A program made the position numbers and the translations under genes. This document shows positions 24,891-31,038 of a stretch of 47,681 nt of DNA, in pieces; position 1 is the first letter of the stretch; each line of letters begins with the position of its first letter. Under the pieces are notes generated by a model. It was not told the origin of the DNA. It did no database searches and saw nothing but the letters and a program-made list of their open reading frames with translations. Origin of the DNA: Planctomycetota bacterium (lineage in GTDB: Bacteria; Planctomycetota; Planctomycetia; Planctomycetales; Planctomycetaceae); contig JAURQH010000025.1 of assembly GCA_030836185.1 (NCBI GenBank), positions 1-47,681 on the forward strand. Direction: 5' to 3'.

Positions 24891-26297
24891 ATGCGTTCGT
24901 TGTTGTTTGTCATTGCCTGTCTTGTTGTTCTCCCCCTTCACGCCGCCGACCGTCCAAACGTCATCCTCGTCTTTATCGACGATATGGGATGGGGTGACTT
25001 CTCCTGTTTCGGCAACACCGAAGCCAAAACACCCAACATCGACCGTCTTGCCGCTGAGGGAATTGCCTTTGAGCAGTTTTATGTCAATTCGCCCATCTGT
25101 TCTCCTTCACGAGTCGCCATCTCCACCGGCCAATACCCACAACGGTGGGATATCACCTCCTATCTCAACAATCGTAAAGACAACGCGCGTCGCGGCATCG
25201 CCAATTGGCTCGACCTCAAAGCCCCCATATTGGCAAACATCCTGAACGACTCCGGTTATGCCACCGGTCATTTCGGGAAATGGCACATGGGCGGGCAACG
25301 CGACATCCATGAAGCCCCACTGATCACCGAATACGGATTCGACGAATCGATCACCAATTTTGAAGGTCTCGGCGCACGTGTCCTCCCCCTTAAATACACA
25401 CCCAACAAACAAAAACCGATCCCCCATAACCTCGGATCGCACACTCTTGGCCACGGCCCGGTCATCTGGCACGACCGAGCTTATGTCACGGAAAAGTTTG
25501 TCGAGTCAGCCACCGTCTTTATAATTTTCTCTACCAGTCAGGACCAACCTTTCTATCTGAACCTGTGGCCCGATGATGTTCACACGCCCATGCACCCGCC
25601 GCTCGACTTATGGGGTGATGGCGGCAATCGGCATCTGTATCTCAAAGTGTTGGAAACAATGGACAGTCAACTCGGCGTGTTGTTCGATACCGTCCACAAC
25701 AATCCCAAACTTCGCGACAACACCATCATTTTAGTCTGTTCCGATAACGGCCCCGAAGTTGGCTTTGGTTCCGCAGGACACCTGAAAGGTCATAAAGCCA
25801 CTCTGTACGAAGGAGGTATCCGGTCGTCGCTCATCGTCTGGGCTCCCGGACTGATGCCGAAAGACGCACTAGGCACACGCAACAAAACCTCCGTCTTCTC
25901 AGCCATCGACCTCACGCCGTCATTACTGGACATCACCGCCACACCCACTCCTACCGCAATTCAATTTGATGGCGAAAATCTGGCCGGCACATTGCTGGGC
26001 AAAGAAGAGAAGTCGAGGCAAGCCCCCCTTTACTTCCGTCGTCCTCCCGACCGTAAGACGTTCCGACATTACAAAAATCTGCCCGACTTGGCAGTCCGCA
26101 ACGGTGACTGGAAACTCTACTGCGATTACAACGGCAACAACCCCCGGCTGTTTAATTTGAAACTCGATCCTTCGGAAGAAACGAACGTCGCGAACGAGAA
26201 TCTCGGAGTCGTTCAGAAATTGCGCCCCGGACTCGTCAAGTGGAACATATCAATGCCCGATGACAACGGAAAAATGTTGGGTCAGAAAGCGAAGTAA
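24891..26297 (+). CDS. Secreted sulfatase (FGly type, CSPSR)
   Basis: A 468-residue sulfatase of the alkaline phosphatase superfamily, hydrolysing sulfate esters after export (signal peptide MRSLLFVIACLVVLPLHA). The metal-binding start RPNVILVFIDDMGWGD is followed by the formylglycine motif CSPSR with Cys70 as the residue to be converted. Further signatures are GKWHMGG, DNGPEVG and the substrate-proximal HLKGHKATLYEGGIR. ATG 24891 has a GGAGG site 6 nt upstream. The maturation enzyme is not encoded in the window. Specificity cannot be read from the sequence. It stands alone, separated from the sulfatase cluster further right. Confidence 0.92.
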   Translation: MRSLLFVIACLVVLPLHAADRPNVILVFIDDMGWGDFSCFGNTEAKTPNIDRLAAEGIAFEQFYVNSPICSPSRVAISTGQYPQRWDITSYLNNRKDNARRGIANWLDLKAPILANILNDSGYATGHFGKWHMGGQRDIHEAPLITEYGFDESITNFEGLGARVLPLKYTPNKQKPIPHNLGSHTLGHGPVIWHDRAYVTEKFVESATVFIIFSTSQDQPFYLNLWPDDVHTPMHPPLDLWGDGGNRHLYLKVLETMDSQLGVLFDTVHNNPKLRDNTIILVCSDNGPEVGFGSAGHLKGHKATLYEGGIRSSLIVWAPGLMPKDALGTRNKTSVFSAIDLTPSLLDITATPTPTAIQFDGENLAGTLLGKEEKSRQAPLYFRRPPDRKTFRHYKNLPDLAVRNGDWKLYCDYNGNNPRLFNLKLDPSEETNVANENLGVVQKLRPGLVKWNISMPDDNGKMLGQKAK

Positions 26298-26315
26298 TAA
26301 ATTCTCACAATTTTG

Positions 26316-26693
26316 ATGATCTGTTTGGACACTCCTTTCGTTGTGAATAAAAGGTCCTCAATCAAAAGGCTCATACCAACGATCCACCCCATTTCAGGGT
26401 TTTCTTCACTAATCAGTTTGTACGGACGATTGATGACAGGTCATTGGATCATTCCCGATTATGACAAGGTTTTCCTCAGTCCTCTGATTGTTGGAGGTGT
26501 CTTATTGATCTCCAATCTGTTCGCGACAGCCTTTCCCGAACTCATATCGATCAACGCAGGGATCACAACAGTCGCGAGCGTTTTTCTCACCATCATTCTC
26601 ACGCCCGATCTTGATGAATGGCGATTGACGGGCAACCACCGTATTCATCCCGGATTTGGTATCAATAAAACAGAACTCGTGCAAACACAGTAA
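26316..26693 (+). CDS. Small hypothetical membrane protein
   Basis: A 125-residue reading frame starting at ATG 26316, 18 bp after the sulfatase stop (a TTG one codon earlier is possible). No Shine-Dalgarno site is evident. Two hydrophobic segments, VFLSPLIVGGVLLISNLFAT and INAGITTVASVFLTIIL, flank a short loop. The second is followed by TPDLDEWRL, reminiscent of the PDLD signature in small membrane proteins of the DUF2227 kind, but the rest does not match well enough for assignment. It might be a remnant of a longer gene, since repeat-rich DNA begins right after it. Confidence 0.45.
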   Translation: MICLDTPFVVNKRSSIKRLIPTIHPISGFSSLISLYGRLMTGHWIIPDYDKVFLSPLIVGGVLLISNLFATAFPELISINAGITTVASVFLTIILTPDLDEWRLTGNHRIHPGFGINKTELVQTQ

Positions 26694-26739
26694 TTGCCAA
26701 CAAGGCATTTACTTGCTCATTGTCGTCCTCAAACAAGAC

Positions 26740-26761
26740 GTAGGCTGGGACGAGTCCCAGC
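26740..26761 (+). repeat. GTAG-headed REP-like hairpin, copy 1
   Basis: GTAG (26740-26743) is followed directly by GCTGGGAC (26744-26751), a GA spacer, and its perfect complement GTCCCAGC (26754-26761). TTTTGTGTTT follows, so it could also terminate transcripts coming from 26693. A degenerate relative of the same stem sequence occurs at 32553-32574. Confidence 0.75.
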
Positions 26762-26798
26762 TTTTGTGTTTGGGAATACAGTCTACGGTTGGCCTCCT

Positions 26799-26811
26799 GT
26801 GGCTTTGCCAC
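26799..26811. repeat. Small perfect hairpin
   Basis: GTGGC (26799-26803), loop TTT, GCCAC (26807-26811). It has no GTAG head. It is one of several unrelated palindromes in this gap. Confidence 0.4.
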
Positions 26812-26997
26812 TCCGTTTGACGAATAACGGGGCGACCCATTCATTTGAGCCGCTAGCGAACAAAGATGCCCGCCGAGCAAAGTGAGGAAACAAGGGCAAC
26901 TGCGTTAGAAGAAGCATCTCCTTCCGCTAGCCAGTCGATCTGAACTATTTTCTCAGCGCCGCCGCGCCGCAGCGTGAATCAACAAAGGTTTGGTCCT

Positions 26998-27013
26998 GCC
27001 GACTTCTGTCGGC
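26998..27013. repeat. Small perfect hairpin
   Basis: GCCGAC (26998-27003), loop TTCT, GTCGGC (27008-27013). It has no GTAG head. GTCC-type sequence precedes it; no T-run follows. Confidence 0.45.
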
Positions 27014-27059
27014 GACGATAATTTCTTTCCCCCTTTCCGTTTCTTCACGTCGAACGGAT

Positions 27060-27080
27060 GGTCCGCACAGCGGACCCTAC
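27060..27080 (-). repeat. GTAG-headed REP-like hairpin, copy 2 (different stem)
   Basis: On the minus strand GTAG (27080-27077) leads directly into GGTCCGC, loop TGT, and the perfect complement GCGGACC (ending 27060). The stem sequence is unrelated to copies 1 and 3, yet the head, stem length and small loop are the same design. Confidence 0.75.
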
Positions 27081-27140
27081 AAAATTCGTCTTGCCAAACG
27101 TGATCTACCAGAGTTAGCGTTCGTGGTTCGTTGATATTTT

Positions 27141-27213
27141 GAGCCGTCGGCGCAAGCCGGCAGGGAGCATCAAAGATAATCCAACGCTCCCTGCGTGCTC
27201 GCGCACGCGGCTC
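27141..27213. repeat. REPIN-like inverted pair of 28-nt units
   Basis: Two 28-nt units in opposite orientation (27141-27168 and 27186-27213) are separated by 17 nt. Both read GAGCCG at the outer side and CAGGGAGC at the inner side. Between these constant parts each folds into a 5-bp stem with a GNRA tetraloop: TCGGC-GCAA-GCCGG in the left unit, and CGTGC-GCGA-GCACG in the right unit read on the minus strand. The stem bases differ while pairing is kept (one G-T wobble). The two units can also pair with each other. Confidence 0.75.
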
Positions 27214-27277
27214 AATTCACGAACTCGATTTTTGGTAATTTGAATGTCATCACAACTCAACGACGAGCATAGATTCT

Positions 27278-27298
27278 GTAGGGCCGGTTCCACCGGCC
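27278..27298 (+). repeat. GTAG-headed REP-like hairpin, copy 3 (third stem type)
   Basis: GTAG (27278-27281) is followed directly by GGCCGGT (27282-27288), loop TCC, and the perfect complement ACCGGCC (27292-27298). It is the third distinct stem under the same GTAG head within 560 bp. Confidence 0.75.
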
Positions 27299-27489
27299 AA
27301 GGATTATGTTGTCAGCTTTTTGATTCGTCGAGTGTTAAAGAATAACGACCGCTGCAACGTGAGAAAGGAGGCAATCTCGCGTCACATGGAAAATGCGTAC
27401 CGGCATAATGCGTGACTCACTCACAAAATGAAGATCAACGCAAACCCATGAACGACAACAACTTGCTCAAGAGTATGGAACATTCGGGA

Positions 27490-27565
27490 TCAAGATTCGG
27501 CAACATTTGATTCAAGATTTGGTCAACATTCGGTCAAGGTGTGTCCCCGATTCTCCGAATCTTGA
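27490..27565. repeat. 76-bp structure with 11-bp inverted ends and 22-bp tandem units
   Basis: TCAAGATTCGG (27490-27500) has its exact reverse complement CCGAATCTTGA at 27555-27565. The left part consists of two imperfect 22-bp tandem units (27490-27511 and 27512-27533), each starting TCAAGATT and containing CAACATT, with the first bases of a third. It is small and non-coding, like a miniature inverted-repeat element or its remnant. Confidence 0.55.
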
Positions 27566-27597
27566 CATCTTGAAACGGCGGTTGAGTGTTTGACTGA

Positions 27598-27625
27598 GTG
27601 CCTATCGACTGTAACCGATAGGCAC
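27598..27625. repeat. Perfect 10-bp stem-loop
   Basis: GTGCCTATCG (27598-27607), an 8-nt loop ACTGTAAC, and the exact complement CGATAGGCAC (27616-27625). No T-run follows. It lies 160 bp upstream of the phosphodiesterase-like gene at 27785. Confidence 0.6.
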
Positions 27626-27784
27626 GACCTGCCGGTCATCTCCAGCCACGCCAACAAGTGAAAAACTACGTCTCGCAAACATCATTATCAAAAACATGAA
27701 AACCGCTGCTTGTACTCGCAGTGTTGACCCTACAAACTATAAGACTCACCATTGATATCTCACCTGCCTGAAGGAAATCCCGCC

Positions 27785-29164
27785 ATGCGTTTCTCCTGCC
27801 TGCTTGCCTGTTGTCTATTTCTAAATTCTTTTGTGAGTGCTGCGGAACCGATCCCGGCTTCCGAACGATGTGTGATTCTGATTAGCGTTGATGGCTTGGC
27901 AAACATTTATCTGGATGACCCCAAAGCTCACCTTCCCACCATTCGCTCAATGGCCAAGAACGGGGCCCGCGCGGATGGACTTGTTTGCTCCTTTCCGACT
28001 GTCACCTGGCCGAATCATACAACATTGGTCACAGGAGTTCCTCCCGGCAAGCATGGCGTGATCGGCAACAATTATCTCGACCGCAACAGCGGTGAGAAAA
28101 TCGCTCTGATTCCCGACCCTCTCTTTGACAAAGACGAAATTCTGCGGGTGCCGACAATTTACGATGCCGCACATCGGCAGGGCTTAGTGACAGCGGGAAT
28201 CATCTGGCCGGCAACTCGGAATGCACGAACTCTCGACTTCACGGTCCCCGATATGTTCGGCAACAATTCATGGAGTGAGTTTGGAACCAAAGTATGGCTC
28301 GACGAACTGCGAGAAGATGGCATTCCAGTCGATGAGTATGGTCGTTGGGTGAAAGAAAAAACGGGCGGCGTTCAAAGAGATTGGCTCTATGCACGCATGG
28401 CTGAAAACCTGCTCAAAAAACACTCTCCCAACCTGATCATGATCCATTTAGTGGAAGTCGACCATGTTCAGCATCGTGTGGGTCCGAAAGAACCCGATTC
28501 CTATTGGTCAGTCAGTTATGCCGACTCGATCATCCAACAAATTCAGGATGCCGCCGCAGATTCCAAATACAAAGATAAAACGACTTTCATCATTTGCAGC
28601 GATCATGGATTCTTCCCGATCGAGAAAAACATCAATGCCAATGTGTTGCTGAAGAAGCATGGCTTGATCGAAGTGAAAGATGGTAAAACCATCAAGAAAG
28701 CGTTCGCCGTCGCTCAGGGTGGTGGGTGCATGGTCTATCTGCTCGATGTCGAAGACAAAATGGAAATCAGCACAAAACTGAAAGCGGAATTCACCAAAAT
28801 CGAAGGAGTGCAACACGTTTTCACTCCTGATGAATATTCAATGATCGGCCATGTTGTTCCTGAAAAAGATGCGAGGCAACCTGATTTGTGGTTGGCCGCT
28901 AAATCAGGATACTCTTTCTCGGAAAGCACCTCGGGCGAAGAAGTCGTCACTGATCGCGGCTCGAAAGCCGGGACACATGGTTTCCTTCCCGACCAACCCG
29001 ACATGCTGGGAACACTGGTTATGTGGGGATACGGCATCAAGCCGGGAACCCAGCTTGGGAAAGTACAAAGTTTGGATGTCGCCCCAACGATGGCCGAGTT
29101 ACTGGAAGTGAAGCTTCCTTCCGCTGATGGAAAACCGTTATCAAAATCTTTGCGCATCAAGTAA
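27785..29164 (+). CDS. Exported nucleotide pyrophosphatase/phosphodiesterase-like protein
   Basis: A 459-residue exported enzyme of the type I phosphodiesterase/NPP branch of the alkaline phosphatase superfamily, which hydrolyses phosphodiester or pyrophosphate bonds with two zinc ions. The signal peptide is MRFSCLLACCLFLNSFVSAA. The metal site starts VILISVDGL, and the nucleophile motif is FPTVTWPNHTTLVTGVPPG with Thr74. Later metal ligands are MIHLVEVDHVQHRVGP, ICSDHGFF and GTHGFLPDQPDM. A threonine nucleophile separates it from the sulfatases, which use formylglycine. ATG 27785 (AAGGA upstream) is preferred to the TTG at 27752. The natural substrate is not evident. Confidence 0.88.
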   Translation: MRFSCLLACCLFLNSFVSAAEPIPASERCVILISVDGLANIYLDDPKAHLPTIRSMAKNGARADGLVCSFPTVTWPNHTTLVTGVPPGKHGVIGNNYLDRNSGEKIALIPDPLFDKDEILRVPTIYDAAHRQGLVTAGIIWPATRNARTLDFTVPDMFGNNSWSEFGTKVWLDELREDGIPVDEYGRWVKEKTGGVQRDWLYARMAENLLKKHSPNLIMIHLVEVDHVQHRVGPKEPDSYWSVSYADSIIQQIQDAAADSKYKDKTTFIICSDHGFFPIEKNINANVLLKKHGLIEVKDGKTIKKAFAVAQGGGCMVYLLDVEDKMEISTKLKAEFTKIEGVQHVFTPDEYSMIGHVVPEKDARQPDLWLAAKSGYSFSESTSGEEVVTDRGSKAGTHGFLPDQPDMLGTLVMWGYGIKPGTQLGKVQSLDVAPTMAELLEVKLPSADGKPLSKSLRIK

Positions 29165-29306
29165 TGTGAAAATTTAACGACGGGCATTCGGTTAATCTGT
29201 AACGATTCTAGGAATTCTTCTGATATTACTGTTCACTGAGATAATGTGTCGTCGATGAGATGACTTTGAGAAATAAGTTTTCAAAGTCCTTCATCGGCGA
29301 GTGACT

Positions 29307-30392
29307 ATGCGCGTCCTTTTAGCCAATTTTGCGATCTTATTGACCATCTCGTGTTCAGGATGTTTTTCTGTGCCCGACGCCGGTCATGTCAATTTTGAAC
29401 CTTCTGGAAACCCATCGCGCGCGGAGCTTTTTGCATCCGATCTGGCTGCCACCGACTCGCTCAAAACGGTTTCTTTAGGCAGTTTTACCACCGCAGATAA
29501 TCCGCGAGCAATCGTTCCCTCAAACCGACTCGTAAAACAGGAAACAGAAGAAGAGATCATCTCCCCCGAGATACAGGACGCCCTGGCCTATCTGGATGCT
29601 GCCAACTCACAACTTGCTACTCAAATCGGATATGAAGAGGCGGGATGCTCGGATCTCGAATCAGCAGTCTGTGGTGATAGCGGACCGAGAAACTTCTTTG
29701 AACGTGTTGCCGAAGACCATAGAAACTTTTACTCTCCCCACACTATGAAATATTTGGGGGTTGGGTTTCTTGTCGGTGGGGTCATCGCCAACACGAATGC
29801 TGACAAAGAGATTCTGGAGGCCTTCGACGATTCATTCAATAGCGGATCGGGCAGTGCCGGGAACTTCGTGCATCAGTTCAAAGATATTGGTGATCATTGG
29901 GTGATGCTACCGATCTACGGAGCGACTTGGGGCGTTGGTACTCTACTCGAACGAACCCCGGCAGGAGGTTATGTCGGAGAATGGGGAGAACGTTCTTTGC
30001 GAGCCACAGCGGTCGGCTTCCCGCCACTCATTTTGACACAACTAATGACGGGTGCCGGACGGCCCGAAGAGGGTGGATCGGAGTGGAGTTTCTGGAATGA
30101 TTCCAACGGGGTGAGTGGTCACAGTTTTATCGGAGCGATCCCTTTTATGACGGCGGCTCAACAAGTCGACAACCCGTGGGCCAAAGCTCTGTTTTATGCC
30201 GGTTCGACACTTGTACCGATCTCTCGAATGACCGACGGCGATCATTACCCGTCTCAGTCATTCCTAGGTTGGTGGTTGGCGATGGCGTCTGTGATGTCGG
30301 TCGATGCCACAGAAGATCACGACACACAATGGCGGACGATCCCACTCATCGGTCCCGATTACTCGGGACTGAATCTGGAGTTCAGATGGTGA
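29307..30392 (+). CDS. PAP2-superfamily phosphatase-like protein, degenerate active site
   Basis: A 361-residue protein with an N-terminal hydrophobic export segment rich in cysteine (LLTISCSGCFS), possibly a lipoprotein signal. The C-terminal half matches the PAP2 acid phosphatase layout: GAGRP (RP at 252-253), SGHSF (270-272) and SRMTDGDHYPSQ. Spacing fits KX6RP, PSGH and SRX5HX3D, and both catalytic histidines are present. However, the lysine of the first motif is replaced by glutamine and the last aspartate by Gln317. ATG 29307 is chosen; GTG 29301 would add two residues. Its last codons are duplicated just beyond its stop. It may be a phosphatase of altered activity or a binding protein. 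Confidence 0.75.
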   Translation: MRVLLANFAILLTISCSGCFSVPDAGHVNFEPSGNPSRAELFASDLAATDSLKTVSLGSFTTADNPRAIVPSNRLVKQETEEEIISPEIQDALAYLDAANSQLATQIGYEEAGCSDLESAVCGDSGPRNFFERVAEDHRNFYSPHTMKYLGVGFLVGGVIANTNADKEILEAFDDSFNSGSGSAGNFVHQFKDIGDHWVMLPIYGATWGVGTLLERTPAGGYVGEWGERSLRATAVGFPPLILTQLMTGAGRPEEGGSEWSFWNDSNGVSGHSFIGAIPFMTAAQQVDNPWAKALFYAGSTLVPISRMTDGDHYPSQSFLGWWLAMASVMSVDATEDHDTQWRTIPLIGPDYSGLNLEFRW

Positions 30393-30449
30393 ATTCTTCC
30401 CCTTTTCGGTCCTGATTACTCGGGAATCGGATACGAAAGACGCTGGTGA
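30393..30449 (+). pseudogene. In-frame duplicate of the PAP2-like gene's C-terminus
   Basis: Directly after the TGA at 30390-30392, in the same frame, the DNA encodes ILPLFGPDYSGIGYERRW and then TGA (30447-30449). The gene itself ends IPLIGPDYSGLNLEFRW. Both halves also share the GGTGAATT bases at the stop. This is a diverged tandem duplicate, or the surviving tail of a second paralogous gene whose body was deleted. Stop readthrough would append it to the protein. Confidence 0.65.
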
Positions 30450-30579
30450 ATTGAAGACAGATCTTGAGACCGGATCTTGAAATCGCTCAAGTCTCCCGCA
30501 TCCAGAATCCTCTTCTTTGGATGAGTTCAATTTGATACAAATACGCGTACTCAAGTCCGTGTATTTTAAGGAATCCGAT

Positions 30580-31032
30580 ATGACCCGCATGTTTCGAAGT
30601 TTTTCATCACCTATCTTAACCATGATCGCTTGCGCCTTGATCGCCGCCAGCGCGCAGACGGCAAGCGCCGAAGAGCCGCTTCTTGGGGAAGTCAAAATGT
30701 TTGCTGGTAACTTTGCTCCGCGAGGGTATGCATTCTGCAATGGTCAATTGTTTCCGATTGCCAGTAATACTGCACTCTTCTCTCTGTTAGGCACCACTTA
30801 CGGTGGAGACGGACGCACCACATTCGGTCTACCCGATTTGCGTGGTCGTGCTCCCGTTCATGCGGGTGGATCGACAGGCCCAGGTCTTAAACCGATCAAA
30901 TTGGGGCAGAAGGGGTCCGCTTATGGATTCAAGAAAGCAAACCCGGATGACCCTAACACAGGCGAGACGACACCGACTCTTGGCATCAACTATATCATCG
31001 CCCTTCAGGGGATTTACCCCTCGAGAAATTAA
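30580..31032 (+). CDS. Secreted phage tail-collar domain protein, shortened MdpB-like
   Basis: A 150-residue protein with a signal peptide (IACALIAASAQTASAEE). The tail-collar domain is clear: GEVKMFAGNFAPRGYAFCNG, SNTALFSLLGTTYGGDGRTT and FGLPDLRGRAPVH. It ends INYIIALQGIYPSRN, the C-terminus of microcystin-dependent-protein (MdpB) relatives. In those relatives about 70 residues lie between the collar and this end; here only about 40 remain and the histidine-rich PAHTH region is missing. Most relatives also lack a signal peptide. ATG 30580 has AAGGAA 7 nt upstream; an ATG at 30517 would mask the signal peptide. No phage genes are nearby. Confidence 0.85.
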   Translation: MTRMFRSFSSPILTMIACALIAASAQTASAEEPLLGEVKMFAGNFAPRGYAFCNGQLFPIASNTALFSLLGTTYGGDGRTTFGLPDLRGRAPVHAGGSTGPGLKPIKLGQKGSAYGFKKANPDDPNTGETTPTLGINYIIALQGIYPSRN

Positions 31033-31038
31033 GGAGCT

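Larger units (their letters stand above)
26694..27784. other. 1.1-kb gene-free tract with many palindromic repeats
   Basis: No credible gene is visible. The tract instead contains at least eight separate palindromic structures listed individually: three GTAG-headed hairpins, an inverted pair of 28-nt units, a 76-bp structure with 11-bp inverted ends, a 10-bp stem-loop and two plain hairpins. CCGCTAGC also occurs twice (near 26853 and 26925). The density is far above the rest of the window and suggests a landing zone for small mobile repeats. Confidence 0.7.

Noticed and set aside
27490-27533. Two 22-bp tandem units as the start of a CRISPR array or iteron cluster
   Set aside because: Only two imperfect units, directly adjacent without spacers, no cas or replication-initiation gene nearby.
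24891-29164. The phosphodiesterase-like gene at 27785 as a further sulfatase
   Set aside because: It has Thr74 in TVTWPNH and lacks the C-X-P-X-R formylglycine motif, which places it with nucleotide pyrophosphatases/phosphodiesterases.
30580-31032. Tail-collar gene as evidence for a prophage
   Set aside because: No other phage structural, integrase or lysis gene lies nearby, and the protein has a signal peptide.
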